A stretch of 64,000 nt of DNA from Actinobacillus sp. Its GTDB lineage: Bacteria; Pseudomonadota; Gammaproteobacteria; Enterobacterales; Pasteurellaceae. Both the position numbers and the translations under genes were made by a program. The DNA lies in NCBI GenBank assembly GCA_020026115.1, contig JAHHQY010000001.1, positions 70,842-134,841 of the forward strand, read 5' to 3'. Below the pieces are notes generated by a model, which saw only the letters and a program-made list of their open reading frames with translations, was not told where the DNA came from and searched no databases. This document shows, in pieces, positions 8,609-18,843 of the stretch (positions within the stretch are counted from its first letter, which is position 1; the number at the start of each line of letters is the position of its first letter).

Positions 8609-9390
8609 TATTTTGCCCCTTTTGCATAAGGATTAGGCGTTTGCATAAAGCAAGTATAAAAACGGAAAGAAAAAATTAACGAAAAGACATAAACCGCAGA
8701 ACTTAAGTAAGTACTGAGCAATAAAGAAATAAAATTATCGCCTGCAAAAGCGCTAAGATTATTTATCAAAAGGCCAAAGAAAAGATAGTTAATAATGCAG
8801 TAAATGCTTAATAAAAACGTTCTTTTTGTTCCTTGTTGCCACATACTTTGTAAATTTTCTTTCAAGGTTTTACGCGTAGTAACATAATCAACGAAAATTA
8901 AATTAAAACGAATAAAAATAAATAAGCCTAAAAGAAAACTTAAAAAAGAAAAAGCAGAAACGGAATGATTACTCATCAGGGCTAAAAATAAATCCACAAG
9001 ACCTAATAAAAAAGGGAAAAAAATCAGTAAATTTAAAATAAAAAGGCCAATAAGACGCTGAGAAACTTGAGCAAAAAGTTGATTAAGATTGTTTTTGTGC
9101 TGAGTAAGTTGCTGAATTTTTACCATACTTAAAGCATATAAAATTAAATTACAAAGAAAATGCAAAAGCACTAAAAAAAACAGGCTATCGGGTAAAGCTA
9201 TTTGCGGTAAGTCGAGATTATTTTGCGTCAAGGAAAAATTTTTCCAATTTTCTGGGACAGCGCGCATCAATAAATAACTAAAGGTTAAGGATTCTAAAGC
9301 AAAAAGCGCGCTAAAAAGGCTAAAAAATTTCGTTTGATTGCGCACAAAATTAAAACAATCGCGCAAAATAAATTTGAAATTGATAGGCAT
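8608..9390 (-). CDS. yciC: YciC family inner-membrane protein
   Basis: A 260-residue protein with about six hydrophobic helices, matching the YciC (UPF0259) family by N terminus ([16 protein letters not shown]), length and its position directly upstream of yciB. No catalytic motif is visible and the function is not established. First gene of the four-gene yci operon; an ATG at 9390 follows an A-rich leader. Confidence 0.82.
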   Translation of the reverse strand: MPINFKFILRDCFNFVRNQTKFFSLFSALFALESLTFSYLLMRAVPENWKNFSLTQNNLDLPQIALPDSLFFLVLLHFLCNLILYALSMVKIQQLTQHKNNLNQLFAQVSQRLIGLFILNLLIFFPFLLGLVDLFLALMSNHSVSAFSFLSFLLGLFIFIRFNLIFVDYVTTRKTLKENLQSMWQQGTKRTFLLSIYCIINYLFFGLLINNLSAFAGDNFISLLLSTYLSSAVYVFSLIFSFRFYTCFMQTPNPYAKGAK

Positions 9391-9473
9391 AAATAAGTTT
9401 CCAATAAAAAAACATCAGGCCGATATTATACGGATTTTTGCTAAAAAAACATCTAAAGAAACGCGCGTAAAAA

Positions 9474-9497
9474 AACCGCTTAGCAAAGTAAGCGGTT
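9474..9497 (-). terminator. Rho-independent terminator of yjdM
   Basis: Arms AACCGCTTA (9474-9482) and TAAGCGGTT (9489-9497) with a 6-base loop, followed by T7 on the minus strand just after the yjdM stop. Confidence 0.8.
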
Positions 9498-9503
9498 AAA
9501 AAA

Positions 9504-9839
9504 TTAAGCTTTTTTTAAAAATTCAGATTTTAAAGAAAAACTTTGGCCATCAATTTTGCAATCCACATCGTGGTCGGCGTCCACTAAACGAATATTTTTC
9601 GCTTTTGTGCCTTTTTTCAATACGGTTGATGAACCTTTGACTTTTAAATCTTTAATTAAGATAACAGAATCGCCGTCTTGTAACAGGTTACCGTTGCTGT
9701 CTTTTACGATAAATTCATCGCTTTCGGCTTGAGCTTCGTCGCCAGACCATTCGTGAGCGCAATCAGGACAAACAAATTGAATACTGTCGTGATAAACATA
9801 TTCACCGTTACATTTTGGGCATTTTGGCATATCTTGCAT
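9504..9839 (-). CDS. yjdM: YjdM (PhnA-like) zinc-ribbon protein
   Basis: A 111-residue protein of the YjdM/PhnA family. The N-terminal zinc ribbon has two CxxC pairs (CPKC and CPDC), followed by an SH3-like domain with [15 protein letters not shown] and [18 protein letters not shown]. Despite the historical phosphonate label, no phosphonate pathway is nearby and a direct enzymatic role is not established. The start at 9839 has AAGGA eight bases upstream and gives the E. coli length; an ATG 15 bases earlier is less likely. Confidence 0.9.
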   Translation of the reverse strand: MQDMPKCPKCNGEYVYHDSIQFVCPDCAHEWSGDEAQAESDEFIVKDSNGNLLQDGDSVILIKDLKVKGSSTVLKKGTKAKNIRLVDADHDVDCKIDGQSFSLKSEFLKKA

Positions 9840-9946
9840 AGGATTTCCTTTCAAAGTTAAGTAAAAAAAGTACTAAAGGGCGAGAGTATAACAAAAAGAT
9901 GAGTAAAAACAAAAGGCTAAAGGCTTAAGGAAAAGGGGCGAAAGAA

Positions 9947-9965
9947 GATAAAAATCATTCTTATA
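9947..9965. promoter_or_regulatory. Possible Fur-binding site upstream of the ferritin operon
   Basis: The 19 bases match the classical Fur box GATAATGATAATCATTATC at 13 of 19 positions by my count. It lies about 135 bases before ftnA. Iron control of ferritin genes through Fur is common, but this distance and score make it only a candidate. Confidence 0.3.
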
Positions 9966-10100
9966 CTTTCGGGTTAAATGAAAACAGTTTTTATTAAAAA
10001 TCCTTTTAAAATTAAGTACTTATTTTTTCAAAAAGTCCTTGAAAAATGAAAATATCGGCTTAAGATAGGCGCACCAATGAGGCAAAAAGAGGGGTGAAAT

Positions 10101-10586
10101 ATGTTACAAAAAGCCATTATTGAAAAATTAAACGAGCAAATTAATCTCGAATATTATTCTTCCAACGTGTATTTACAAATGAGTGCATGGTGCGCTAAGC
10201 ATGGTTATGCCGGCGCAAGTAGCTTTTTATTACGCCATGCCGATGAAGAATTACAGCATATGCAAAAATTATTTGCTTATGTGAGCGAAACAGGGGGCTT
10301 GCCCGTTTTAGGAAAAATTGAAGCGCCTAAACACGAATTTCAGAGCTTACGCGAAGTGTTTGAAATGACTTTCGCACACGAAAAAGTCGTAACGGCCAGT
10401 ATCAATGCGTTAGTTGAAACGGCGGTGAATTTACGCGATCACTCTACCTTTGAGTTTTTACAATGGTATGTGGGCGAACAACACGAAGAAGAAACCTTAT
10501 TTAAAGGCATTTTAGATAAGTTTAATTTATTAGGCGATGAAGGGCATTCTTTATACTTTATCGATCGTGATTTAGCCACTTTATAA
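10101..10586 (+). CDS. ftnA: Ferritin, first subunit (FtnA)
   Basis: Non-haem bacterial ferritin, 161 residues, which oxidises and stores iron in a 24-subunit shell. The ferroxidase ligands line up with E. coli FtnA: E17, E50, H53, E94, Q127 and E130, so the diiron centre looks complete. It is followed after 11 bases by a second ferritin, the ftnA-ftnB arrangement of Haemophilus. A possible Fur box lies upstream at 9947-9965. Confidence 0.95.
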   Translation: MLQKAIIEKLNEQINLEYYSSNVYLQMSAWCAKHGYAGASSFLLRHADEELQHMQKLFAYVSETGGLPVLGKIEAPKHEFQSLREVFEMTFAHEKVVTASINALVETAVNLRDHSTFEFLQWYVGEQHEEETLFKGILDKFNLLGDEGHSLYFIDRDLATL

Positions 10587-10597
10587 GGAGAAATAAG

Positions 10598-11095
10598 ATG
10601 TTATCGCAAAATGTGACGGCATTATTAAATGCGCAAATGAATTTAGAAATGTACTCAGCGAATTTATATTTACAAATGAGTGCGTGGTGCAAACAAAAAG
10701 GTTTTGAGGGCGCAGGCCAATTTTTAGCAGAACATTCCGCCGAAGAAATGACCCATATGCGCAAATTATTTACCTATTTAAATGAAACAGGCGCACAAGC
10801 CTTAATTGGTGAAATTGCCTCTGTGCCTTGTGAGTTTCAGTCATTAAAAGAGGTGTTAACCTTAACCTATGAACATGAACAATTCATTACGAGCAAAATC
10901 AATCAATTAGTTGGCACAACCTTTGATGAAAAAGATTATTCTTCTTTTCATTTTCTACAATGGTATGTGGCAGAACAACACGAAGAAGAAAGCCTATTTA
11001 GCGGAATTTTAGATAAATTCAATATTTTAGGCGATGACGGCAAAGCGAATTTCTTTGTGGATAAATATTTAGCGACTTTAGTAAAAGGCGTTTAA
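10598..11095 (+). CDS. ftnB: Ferritin, second subunit (FtnB)
   Basis: A second 165-residue ferritin, clearly paralogous to the preceding gene and with the same ferroxidase residues (E17, E50, H53, E94, Q127, E130). Both chains therefore look catalytically competent and probably co-assemble. The start has AAGGAG seven to eight bases upstream, and a terminator follows at 11117-11145, so the two ferritins form a compact bicistronic operon. Confidence 0.95.
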   Translation: MLSQNVTALLNAQMNLEMYSANLYLQMSAWCKQKGFEGAGQFLAEHSAEEMTHMRKLFTYLNETGAQALIGEIASVPCEFQSLKEVLTLTYEHEQFITSKINQLVGTTFDEKDYSSFHFLQWYVAEQHEEESLFSGILDKFNILGDDGKANFFVDKYLATLVKGV

Positions 11096-11116
11096 GCGAA
11101 AAGCGAAAGAAAATAA

Positions 11117-11145
11117 AAAAGGCGCATTATGCGCCTTTTGTTTTT
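11117..11145 (+). terminator. Rho-independent terminator of ftnAB
   Basis: Arms AAAAGGCGCA (11117-11126) and TGCGCCTTTT (11130-11139), 3-base loop, followed by GTTTTTT. It may also serve the minus-strand gene ending at 11183. Confidence 0.85.
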
Positions 11146-11182
11146 TCTTCGTTTTAAAACAGACGTTTAAAACAGAAAAGTT

Positions 11183-11482
11183 TTACCAAATAATATGGAA
11201 GTCGTCGCCTTCATAAGCCACTAAGCATTTTGCAAAAACGTGAGGCATAGCGCCTTTTTCGTCGGCAAGACCAATCCAAACTTCAGCAAAAACTTCAGGA
11301 TCAATTAAAACGCCAATTTCTTCGTCCCAGTTTTCCGCCGTATCATAAAGTGCGATTTGACCGAATTCAGGGAATTTTTCATTGAAAAGGGCAATTTCTT
11401 GTGGCGAGAGATTTTCTCCCGCCATTTCAAGAAAGGTTTGATAAGCAAAATCTAAAATTGCGTCATCTTGCATTCTTGGCAT
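11183..11482 (-). CDS. Conserved hypothetical protein next to ychF
   Basis: A 99-residue, very acidic protein with no signal peptide, membrane segment or motif that I recognise. It is rich in aromatic residues at the C terminus (CLVAYEGDDFHIIW). It lies 9 bases after ychF on the same strand; as I recall, Haemophilus influenzae has a small hypothetical gene in the same place beside ychF and pth. An AAGG sits eight bases before the ATG at 11482. It is probably co-transcribed with ychF; I cannot assign a function. Confidence 0.75.
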   Translation of the reverse strand: MPRMQDDAILDFAYQTFLEMAGENLSPQEIALFNEKFPEFGQIALYDTAENWDEEIGVLIDPEVFAEVWIGLADEKGAMPHVFAKCLVAYEGDDFHIIW

Positions 11483-11491
11483 GATTTAACC

Positions 11492-12583
11492 TTATACGTT
11501 AAAGCGGAAGTGCATCACATCGCCATCTTGAACGATGTAATCTTTACCTTCTAAACGCCATTTACCCGCATCTTTTGCGCCCGCTTCGCCTTTGCATTCG
11601 ATGAAATCATCATAGGCAATAACTTCGGCGCGAATGAAGCCTTTTTCAAAGTCAGTATGAATAACGGCGGCAGCTTTCGGTGCGGTGGCACCAATACCCA
11701 CTGTCCAAGCGCGCACTTCTTTTACGCCTGCGGTGAAGTAGGTTTGAAGATTTAATAATTTATAACCAGCGCGAATCACACGGTTTAAACCCGGTTCTTC
11801 AATGCCTAAATCCGCTAAAAATTCATCGCGTTCTTCGTCGTCTAATTCAGCAATTTCCGCTTCGATGGCTGCACAAACCGGCACAACAACCGCGCCTTCC
11901 TTGCTTGCAATTTCGCGTACTTGGTCTAAATAAGGGTTGTTTTCAAAACCGTCTTCGTTCACGTTGGCAATGTACATTGTCGGTTTTAAGGTTAAGAAGT
12001 TATAACCTTTAATGGCTTTTAATTCATCTTCATCTAAGGCAACAGAGCGAATCATACCGGCTTCTTCTAAAGTAGGACGAATTTTTTCCATAATAGCCAG
12101 TTCAAACTTCGCGTCTTTATCGCCCCCTTTAGCACGTTTGCTTAAACGTAAAATAGCACGTTCACAGCTGTCTAAATCCGCTAAAGCTAATTCTGTATTG
12201 ATGATTTCAATATCATCTAATGGGCTAATTTTGCCTGAAACGTGAACGATATCGTCATTTTCAAAACAACGTACCACATGGCCAATGGCGTCGGTTTCAC
12301 GAATGTTCGCTAAGAATTTATTTCCTAAACCTTCCCCTTTGCTGGCCCCGGCGACTAAACCTGCGATATCCACAAATTCCATCGTTGTCGGTAGGGTGCG
12401 TTCTGGTTTAACAATTTCCGCTAAAGCCGTAAGACGTGGGTCAGGCATTGGAACAACGCCGGTATTTGGTTCGATGGTACAGAAAGGGTAGTTCGCCGCT
12501 TCAATACCTGCTTTGGTTAATGCATTAAAAAGCGTTGATTTGCCAACATTCGGTAAGCCAACGATACCACATTTAAATCCCAT
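11492..12583 (-). CDS. ychF: YchF, ribosome-associated Obg-family ATPase
   Basis: Obg/TRAFAC P-loop NTPase that prefers ATP and binds ribosomes. The 363-residue protein has the G1 box GLPNVGKS at 8-15, the G3 segment DIAGLV, and, in place of the GTP-specific NKxD, the NVNE-type G4 region (YIANVNEDG) typical of YchF, plus a C-terminal TGS domain (about 278-363; [14 protein letters not shown]). Length and sequence are those of E. coli YchF. It follows pth by 41 bases, a linkage conserved in gammaproteobacteria. Confidence 0.96.
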   Translation of the reverse strand: MGFKCGIVGLPNVGKSTLFNALTKAGIEAANYPFCTIEPNTGVVPMPDPRLTALAEIVKPERTLPTTMEFVDIAGLVAGASKGEGLGNKFLANIRETDAIGHVVRCFENDDIVHVSGKISPLDDIEIINTELALADLDSCERAILRLSKRAKGGDKDAKFELAIMEKIRPTLEEAGMIRSVALDEDELKAIKGYNFLTLKPTMYIANVNEDGFENNPYLDQVREIASKEGAVVVPVCAAIEAEIAELDDEERDEFLADLGIEEPGLNRVIRAGYKLLNLQTYFTAGVKEVRAWTVGIGATAPKAAAVIHTDFEKGFIRAEVIAYDDFIECKGEAGAKDAGKWRLEGKDYIVQDGDVMHFRFNV

Positions 12584-12624
12584 AATTTTTTCCTTTTCTA
12601 AAGTATTTTTGTTTAAAATTAACG

Positions 12625-13209
12625 TTACGCTTTAAAGCTATTTAAGCGCGTTGTCGCTTTCACAATGCCATCTTTGACTAAAATAGGTAAGCTATTTACC
12701 GCTTCATCAAGGGCTTTTTCAATTTTTGTTTTTTCCGTTGGCGAAGGTTTGCCTAACACAAAATTTGTGACTAAATTGCGATCGCCAGGATGCCCAATAC
12801 CTACGCGTAAACGATAGAAGTTTTTGTTGTTACTTAAAGACGCAATAATATCGCGCAAACCGTTATGGCCACCATGACCGCCACCGAGTTTAATTTTCGC
12901 ACAACCTGGCGGTAAATCTAATTCATCGTGTACCACAAGAATTTCTTCCGCTTTAATGCGGTAAAAATTGGCCATTGCACCAACGGCTTTACCGCTTAAA
13001 TTCATAAAAGTTGTGGGTAATAAAAAACGCATTTCCACGCCATCAATCATAGCGCGTGCGGTTTTACCGAAAAATTTGCCTTCTTCTTTAAAGGAAAAGC
13101 CGTATTGACGTGCCATTTCCATTAAACACCATTCACCGGCGTTATGGCGTGTGTCGGTATATTTATCTCCAGGGTTGCAAAGCCCTACAATTAGCTTAAT
13201 TTCAGACAT
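12625..13209 (-). CDS. pth: Peptidyl-tRNA hydrolase
   Basis: Releases tRNA from peptidyl-tRNAs that fall off ribosomes. The 194-residue protein begins with the family signature [11 protein letters not shown] and has the catalytic His22 in TRHNAGEW; other landmarks are [11 protein letters not shown] and [11 protein letters not shown], followed by [13 protein letters not shown]. Complete and of normal length. Co-directional with ychF downstream. Confidence 0.96.
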   Translation of the reverse strand: MSEIKLIVGLCNPGDKYTDTRHNAGEWCLMEMARQYGFSFKEEGKFFGKTARAMIDGVEMRFLLPTTFMNLSGKAVGAMANFYRIKAEEILVVHDELDLPPGCAKIKLGGGHGGHNGLRDIIASLSNNKNFYRLRVGIGHPGDRNLVTNFVLGKPSPTEKTKIEKALDEAVNSLPILVKDGIVKATTRLNSFKA

Positions 13210-13294
13210 TTTGTCAGCCTTTACTCAATAAAAACGCGGTATTTTAACGGAAAACGCCCTTAATCACAACGCACAAAACAAGCGCGCAAATTTT

Positions 13295-13789
13295 TCACGA
13301 TTTTTCGGCGCGAGAGGCATTTTTTAAGTAAGTTAAGACAAGGTTGGCATGCTCTTTGGTTTTAAATTTTGTGAAAACCTGGCAAATTTTACCTTCTTCA
13401 TCAATTAAAAAGCTGATGCGGTGCAGACCTTCATAAACTTTGCCCATAAATTTTTTTTCGCCCCAAACACCAAAAGCCTGCGCCACGTTATGTTCAGGAT
13501 CGGAAAGAAGCGTAAAATTCAGGGCTTTTTTCTGAGTAAAATTGAAAAGTTTTGCGGGTAAATCCGGGCTGATACCAAGAATTTGTATCTTAAGGTCGTC
13601 AAACTCGCTTTTATGTTCGCGCAAATCACAAGCTTGCGTGGTGCAACCTGGCGTTAAGGCTTTAGGATAAAAATACACTAAAACTTTTTGCCCTAAATAA
13701 TCTTGTAAAGAATGCGCTTGGCCCTGTTGGTCAAGCAAGGTGAAATGAGCCGCCATATCACCGCTGTTTAAAGGGGAAATAGACATCAT
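13295..13789 (-). CDS. bcp: Bcp, thiol peroxidase (atypical 2-Cys peroxiredoxin)
   Basis: Thioredoxin-dependent peroxidase that reduces hydroperoxides. Started at 13789 it has about 164 residues, with peroxidatic Cys49 and resolving Cys54 in TPGCTTQACDLR, as in E. coli Bcp. AGGAGG precedes a doublet of ATG codons (13789 and 13786), so either is possible; the frame is open to 13876 but that would overlap hemW. The last codons overlap one copy of the dispersed core motif (13304-13313), which encodes the C-terminal SRAEKS. Confidence 0.92.
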   Translation of the reverse strand: MMSISPLNSGDMAAHFTLLDQQGQAHSLQDYLGQKVLVYFYPKALTPGCTTQACDLREHKSEFDDLKIQILGISPDLPAKLFNFTQKKALNFTLLSDPEHNVAQAFGVWGEKKFMGKVYEGLHRISFLIDEEGKICQVFTKFKTKEHANLVLTYLKNASRAEKS

Positions 13790-13815
13790 AAGACCCTCCT
13801 TGGGTTTATCTTTTC

Positions 13816-14973
13816 TTATAAAAAAAGTTCTAATAATTCGTTTAAAAAGAGTTTGCCATGTTCGGTGACTTGCCAAGTCGTGGCCGTTTCTTGAATGTAG
13901 CCTTGCTTTTTCGCTTGCTCAAGTTGTAAGGCGACATCGTCAAAAGTTAAGCCAGTAAAACTCAGAAATTCCGCTTTAGGCACGGCTTCAAGTAAACGGA
14001 AACGATTCATAAAATATTCAAAGGCCAAATCTTCTTGGCTGACTTTATTTTCTAAATGTAAATATTGTCCTTGCAAGTAGCCTTTAGGGTGCTTGGTTTT
14101 GCTAAAACGCCAAATTTCGCCAAGTTGACCTTCGCTGACATCAGAAATTTTTCCATGAGCGCCACAACCAATGGCTAAGTAGTCACCAAAACGCCAATAA
14201 TTTAAGTTATGAGCGCATTGAAAGCCTTTTTTGGCATAGGCGGAAGTTTCGTATTGTTCATAGCCTGCTGAGCGAAGCAGTTGGTCGCCTTTTTCAAAAA
14301 TCGCCCAAAGTTCATCTTCATCGGGGAGCTTGGGTGGGCGAGAGCCAAAAAGCGTATTAGGTTCAATCGTCAGTTGATACCAAGAAAGATGAGGCGGATT
14401 GAGCGCGATCGCTTGTTTTAAATCGGCTAAAGCACTTTCAAGGGTTTGCCCTGGTAAGCCGTGCATTAAATCTAAATTAAAACTTTTTAAGCCTTTTTGA
14501 CGCAAACTTTGTGCCGTTTGAATGGCCGTTATAGCTTGACGAGCATCGTGAATACGCCCAAGTTTTTTTAATTGATCGTCGGCAAAACTTTGTACGCCCA
14601 TAGAAAGGCGCGTTACGCCCGCTTCAACAAACCCTGTAAATTTTTCAATTTCTAAAGTGCCAGGATTGGCTTCTAAGGTAATTTCAATTTGAGGGGCAAA
14701 GGCAATGCGTTTTGCAATTTCGCTTAAAAGGTATTGTAATGCTTGCGCACTCAGTAAACTTGGCGTGCCACCGCCGATAAAAATACTTTGTAAAGGGCGT
14801 TGCTGAAGGGCTTTTTTAAAACGCGCTAAATCTTGCTCTAAATCGGCTAATAAATGAAAAATATAGTCCTTTTCAGGAATGTCGCCTTTTTGTTGGTGGG
14901 AATTAAAATCGCAATAAGGGCATTTTTGTACGCACCAAGGAATGTGAATATATAAGCTAAGTGGAAGGTTCAT
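13816..14973 (-). CDS. hemW: HemW, haem chaperone (HemN-like radical SAM protein)
   Basis: A 385-residue radical SAM protein with the iron-sulphur motif CVQKCPYC (C14, C18, C21), then FIGGGTPSLL and a GLPGQT segment. Oxygen-independent coproporphyrinogen oxidase HemN is longer and has an N-terminal extension before its cysteine motif; this protein lacks it, which points to HemW, a membrane-associated haem-trafficking protein. The gene was often mislabelled hemN. It lies 26 bases upstream of bcp. Confidence 0.9.
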   Translation of the reverse strand: MNLPLSLYIHIPWCVQKCPYCDFNSHQQKGDIPEKDYIFHLLADLEQDLARFKKALQQRPLQSIFIGGGTPSLLSAQALQYLLSEIAKRIAFAPQIEITLEANPGTLEIEKFTGFVEAGVTRLSMGVQSFADDQLKKLGRIHDARQAITAIQTAQSLRQKGLKSFNLDLMHGLPGQTLESALADLKQAIALNPPHLSWYQLTIEPNTLFGSRPPKLPDEDELWAIFEKGDQLLRSAGYEQYETSAYAKKGFQCAHNLNYWRFGDYLAIGCGAHGKISDVSEGQLGEIWRFSKTKHPKGYLQGQYLHLENKVSQEDLAFEYFMNRFRLLEAVPKAEFLSFTGLTFDDVALQLEQAKKQGYIQETATTWQVTEHGKLFLNELLELFL

Positions 14974-14988
14974 GTTGTTTTATCATTA

Positions 14989-15018
14989 AAGGAAAAGCCT
15001 AGTTAAAAGGCTTTTCCT
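14989..15018 (-). terminator. Probable terminator of gmhA
   Basis: Inverted repeat AGGAAAAGCCT / AGGCTTTTCCT between gmhA and hemW, about 12 bases after the gmhA stop. The T-run that follows on the minus strand is short and interrupted, so termination may be partial. Confidence 0.55.
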
Positions 15019-15029
15019 AAGAAAAGAGA

Positions 15030-15617
15030 TTAAGAGTGCGCTTTGGCCATTTCAAATTCAATTAACATCATCAAAATATGAATGACTTTAATATGAATTT
15101 CTTGAATACGATCCGCATAGCCAAAGTGAGGCACGCGAATTTCGACATCAGCAAGGCCGGCCATTTTACCGCCATCTTTGCCTGTGAGCGCGATGACTTT
15201 CATACCTTTTTCTTTGGCTGCTTTAATGGCGTTTAAAACATTTTTAGAATTTCCTGAGGTGGAAAGACCAAATAACACATCGCCTTTTTTTCCCACCGCT
15301 TCAACGTAGCGTGAGAACACATAATCGTAGCCAAAATCATTACTTACGCAACTTAAATGGCTTACGTCAGAAATCGCAATGGCAGGGTAGCCAGGACGAT
15401 TTTCACGGTAACGCCCGGTTAATTCTTCAGCAAAGTGCATGGCATCACAATGAGAGCCACCGTTTCCACAAGAAAGCACTTTACCGTCGTTTTTAAAGCT
15501 TTGTGCAATTAAAAGCGCCGCGTCTTGAATAAGTTGAATGTTTTTTTCATCATTCACAAACTCATCTAACACTTTTTGCGCTTCCGTTAATTCCGCTTTA
15601 ATCTCTTTTAAATACAT
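15030..15617 (-). CDS. gmhA: Sedoheptulose-7-phosphate isomerase (heptose biosynthesis)
   Basis: Converts sedoheptulose 7-phosphate to D-glycero-D-manno-heptose 7-phosphate, the first step towards ADP-heptose for the lipopolysaccharide inner core. The 195-residue SIS-fold protein carries [16 protein letters not shown] (zinc His and catalytic Glu region), [11 protein letters not shown] for sugar-phosphate binding and a C-terminal [16 protein letters not shown]. Complete; it stands alone, away from the later heptose genes. Confidence 0.95.
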   Translation of the reverse strand: MYLKEIKAELTEAQKVLDEFVNDEKNIQLIQDAALLIAQSFKNDGKVLSCGNGGSHCDAMHFAEELTGRYRENRPGYPAIAISDVSHLSCVSNDFGYDYVFSRYVEAVGKKGDVLFGLSTSGNSKNVLNAIKAAKEKGMKVIALTGKDGGKMAGLADVEIRVPHFGYADRIQEIHIKVIHILMMLIEFEMAKAHS

Positions 15618-15741
15618 TTCATTCTCCTTATTGAGCGTTGAGGTCGCGCCATTCTAACGGAACAGCGCCTAATCGCGAAATAAAATTCATTATTGAGCTT
15701 AAATTTTCCTTTAAGCGCAGAGAATTCCAACAAAGAAAGCC

Positions 15742-17139
15742 TTATTCTACAACGAAAATGCCCAAACAGCCGGCATCGGCTAAACAGAGGTTACTCGCGC
15801 CGAAAATAAAGGGGAATTTATTCGTGCAATGATGATCAAAACGGACTAAAAGTTGCACTTCTTTATTCACATAAACGCTATCTTTCCAAGCCAGCTGTTC
15901 GCGAGGGCGGTGTGTATCGCCTACTTTTTCAACGATAAATTTTGCCCCTTGAAGACGAAAACCTGTGGGCGCATCGCTTTGAATGACCCAACGTTCCACC
16001 GAGCCTTTTTTGCAACGAATATCTAAACGGCGAGGGTCAAAAGATTGCCCGTTGATGGTGGCATTTTGCGTATTTAATTTAAAAAGACGCGTGCGAGCAA
16101 CGGGGGCTTTAAGCATTTGTTGTGCATCGGTGGTAAAGCGGAAATTTTTCGGCGCGGGAAAGGCCGAGGCAAGTCCTGAGGTGCGAATTTCAAGAACGGT
16201 ATTTTCTTGTAAAAGATCTCGCTTGAAATAATAGGCTAAAAAGGACGGTTTTTCCCCTGCGAGCAATTTCGCCGAACCGCCATTTGACATATTAACCAAA
16301 ATTTCGGCGCGTTCACTTGGCGCTAGGGTTAAACCTTGCACCGTTAAATTTTGGCTAAGAAACCCTTGGTCTTGGGCGATAAGATCAAATTTACGTCGAT
16401 CAGCAAAACGTAAATGATAAGTGCGCGAAACAGAAGCATTAACTAAACGCAAACGGAGTAATTCTGTGGGCGCCTTAAAAAAGGGATTTTCCACCCCGTT
16501 CACAAAAAGGCGATGACCTAAAAATTGATAGTTATCAACTTGGAAAAGCTGTTCGCCTTGGTCGTTAAGCTGAAGATCTTGCAAAATAAGCGGAATATCA
16601 TTGACGCCATATTGTTGTGGCAGTTGGTTTTTTTTCTCTTTAGGATCTTCAATAATACAAAGCCCCGCTAAGCCCCGATAGGTTTGATAAGCCGACTGTT
16701 GCCAAGTGCAAGCATGATAAAAACAACAACCTGCCGGTTGTGTTATAGGAATTACGGGCGCCCAAGATTGTCCTGGATTTAAGGTGTGAGAAAACCCGCC
16801 AGAAAGCTCACCTGGGGTTTGTAAACCTTGTAAGTTAATGGCCAAACGTTCGTTTAAATGGTTTTTCCAAGTAAATTTAGCAAATTCCCCACGTTGTAAA
16901 AAAAGTGTGGGGGCTAAATATTGCCCATTAAAGCCCCAAACCGTCACTTTATTTCGCCACAAGGTGGTTTGCGAAGTTTCTGCGGTTAGGAAAAAAGGTT
17001 TGCCTTTTTTATTCGTCAGCAAAGGCGGAATAATTAAAGGCTGACGGGACGCATATTCTGCCCAAGCGGGCATAGCCATACTTGCACCAGACAAGCTGAG
17101 CATTTTCAGTAACTGACGGCGAGAAAGGTTTGCTTGCAT
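15742..17139 (-). CDS. sufI: SufI/FtsP, copper-free multicopper-oxidase-like division protein
   Basis: Periplasmic divisome-stabilising protein with a multicopper-oxidase fold. The N terminus is a twin-arginine signal (SRRQLLKMLSLSGA, then a cut near PAWA). The region that normally holds copper ligands reads FYHACTWQQSAYQTYRGLAG, where laccases have HxH and further histidines, so copper binding is lost as in E. coli FtsP. At 465 residues it is close to the family length. It lies 9 bases after plsC, the same pair as in E. coli. Three full or near copies of the dispersed motif lie inside it (15795, 16148, 16303). Confidence 0.92.
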   Translation of the reverse strand: MQANLSRRQLLKMLSLSGASMAMPAWAEYASRQPLIIPPLLTNKKGKPFFLTAETSQTTLWRNKVTVWGFNGQYLAPTLFLQRGEFAKFTWKNHLNERLAINLQGLQTPGELSGGFSHTLNPGQSWAPVIPITQPAGCCFYHACTWQQSAYQTYRGLAGLCIIEDPKEKKNQLPQQYGVNDIPLILQDLQLNDQGEQLFQVDNYQFLGHRLFVNGVENPFFKAPTELLRLRLVNASVSRTYHLRFADRRKFDLIAQDQGFLSQNLTVQGLTLAPSERAEILVNMSNGGSAKLLAGEKPSFLAYYFKRDLLQENTVLEIRTSGLASAFPAPKNFRFTTDAQQMLKAPVARTRLFKLNTQNATINGQSFDPRRLDIRCKKGSVERWVIQSDAPTGFRLQGAKFIVEKVGDTHRPREQLAWKDSVYVNKEVQLLVRFDHHCTNKFPFIFGASNLCLADAGCLGIFVVE

Positions 17140-17148
17140 GATATTCTC

Positions 17149-17880
17149 TTATTTTTCTGCTTGTTCTGCTGATGCAATTTCCGCATCTAATTCTGCGATG
17201 CGTTTTTCCATAATAGCGTGGCAATGTTGCGCTAAATCACGCACGTTTTCACGTTTGTAGGCGGAAACATCAATAGGGTCTAATTCTTCACAAATAACGC
17301 GACCATTATTCCAACGATTTAATTTAACGCGCCCTTGAGTGGTGGAACAAACAACGGGAATAATCGGCACGCCTGCAGAAATCGCAGAATGAAAAGCTCC
17401 TGTTTTAAAAGGTAATAAGCCACGACCACGGCTTCTTGTTCCTTCAGGAAACATCCAAATAGAAAGATTATCTTGATGAATACGTTGAGATAAGGCGTTC
17501 ATGGTGCTGTGCGCTTTGTTGCGATTATTGCGGTCAAGGAAAATATTACCGCTGGCCCAATAAAGTAAACCGAAAAAAGGGATCCAAGCTAAGGATTTTT
17601 TCCCAACGCTTACAGTACGCGGACGCACCATATAAGAAATGGTGACCATATCGTAATTATTTTGATGATTGCCAATATAAATGGCCGGTGTTTGAGGATT
17701 TTTCGGATTAAAACGATATTCCGTTTTTAAGCCAAAAAATTTATGTAAACGTCCAAACCAGCGTGCGATGACGCTCACATTATTGGGGTTACGAAAATGA
17801 AGCAGTGAATAAAGCGAGCCTAAAAGGCAAATTAAAATACAACTAATAATGACAATAAAAAAACGTAAAATGGCGAGCAT
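17149..17880 (-). CDS. plsC: 1-acyl-sn-glycerol-3-phosphate acyltransferase
   Basis: Makes phosphatidic acid from lysophosphatidic acid at the inner membrane. The 243-residue protein starts with a membrane helix (about 5-25) and has acyltransferase motif I NHQNNYD (71-77), motif II around GNIFLDR, motif III FPEGTRSRG (from 144) and motif IV VPIIPVV. The second gene of the transcript is sufI. Confidence 0.95.
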   Translation of the reverse strand: MLAILRFFIVIISCILICLLGSLYSLLHFRNPNNVSVIARWFGRLHKFFGLKTEYRFNPKNPQTPAIYIGNHQNNYDMVTISYMVRPRTVSVGKKSLAWIPFFGLLYWASGNIFLDRNNRNKAHSTMNALSQRIHQDNLSIWMFPEGTRSRGRGLLPFKTGAFHSAISAGVPIIPVVCSTTQGRVKLNRWNNGRVICEELDPIDVSAYKRENVRDLAQHCHAIMEKRIAELDAEIASAEQAEK

Positions 17881-18003
17881 AATAGTAAATCCTTAAAAAA
17901 AAATTGGCAGAAGTATAACAAAATTTATGTAGAAAAGTGGGAAAAAATGCTAGTCTACGGCGCTTTATAAGAAGATTTTCACTTGTTCGCGTAGGGTTTT
18001 TAT

Positions 18004-18714
18004 ATGCGCAAAACTTTTTTTATTTCAGATTTACATTTAAGCGACACACGCCCTGACTTAACGGCACTCTTTGTTCAGTTTATGCAAGAAAAAGCGCCAA
18101 CAGGGGAAAAGCTGTATATTTTAGGGGATTTGTTTGATTTTTGTGTGGGGGATGATGAAAATTCCCCCGTGATGCAACAGGTACAAGAACAAATTCAAAC
18201 ATTAACGGCCAAAGGCGTGCCTTGTTACTTTATTGCGGGTAACCGAGATTTTTTATTAGGTAAAAAGTTTGCTCAAAGTTGCGGTTTAATTTTATTGCCT
18301 GAATATCAAGTGATGGATTTATATGGCGAAAAAACGCTGATTTGCCATGGCGACACACTTTGTATTGATGATGAAAAATATCAACGCTTTCGCCAAAAAG
18401 TGCAACAAAAATGGCGTCAACGTTTATTTTTAGCCCTGCCTTTATGTTTACGTCTTAAAATTGGCCAAAAAATTCGTGAAAAAAGTCAGCAAGATAAAAA
18501 AGCCAAAGCGCAAAGCATTATGGACGTCAATGCAGAGTTTGTGGCAAGTCAAATGCAAAAATTCGGCGCGAGTCAACTTATTCATGGGCATACTCATCGA
18601 CAAAACTGTCATATTTACCCCCATTATACGCGTATCGTTTTAGGCGATTGGGGCGAAAAAGCGAGCATTCTTGCGGTGTATGAAAACGGCGAAAAACAAT
18701 TTTTTGATAAGTAA
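18004..18714 (+). CDS. lpxH: UDP-2,3-diacylglucosamine hydrolase
   Basis: Calcineurin-like phosphoesterase that cleaves UDP-2,3-diacylglucosamine to lipid X in lipid A synthesis. The 236-residue protein shows all metal motifs: SDLHLS (D9, H11), GDLFDF, GNRDF, HGD and the C-terminal GHTH. It is transcribed away from plsC across a 123-base spacer. A full copy of the dispersed motif at 18562-18571 encodes KFGAS. Confidence 0.95.
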   Translation: MRKTFFISDLHLSDTRPDLTALFVQFMQEKAPTGEKLYILGDLFDFCVGDDENSPVMQQVQEQIQTLTAKGVPCYFIAGNRDFLLGKKFAQSCGLILLPEYQVMDLYGEKTLICHGDTLCIDDEKYQRFRQKVQQKWRQRLFLALPLCLRLKIGQKIREKSQQDKKAKAQSIMDVNAEFVASQMQKFGASQLIHGHTHRQNCHIYPHYTRIVLGDWGEKASILAVYENGEKQFFDK

Positions 18715-18843
18715 AAGTAAACAAATAAAACCTATTCATTTGTTTTGCCTATTGTAATAATTGCGACTGTCTACTTGTATTTAGGTACTAGGGTGTTAGA
18801 ATTTCAAACGAATTTACTTAAACATCTCGAAAAGGAGTACGAC

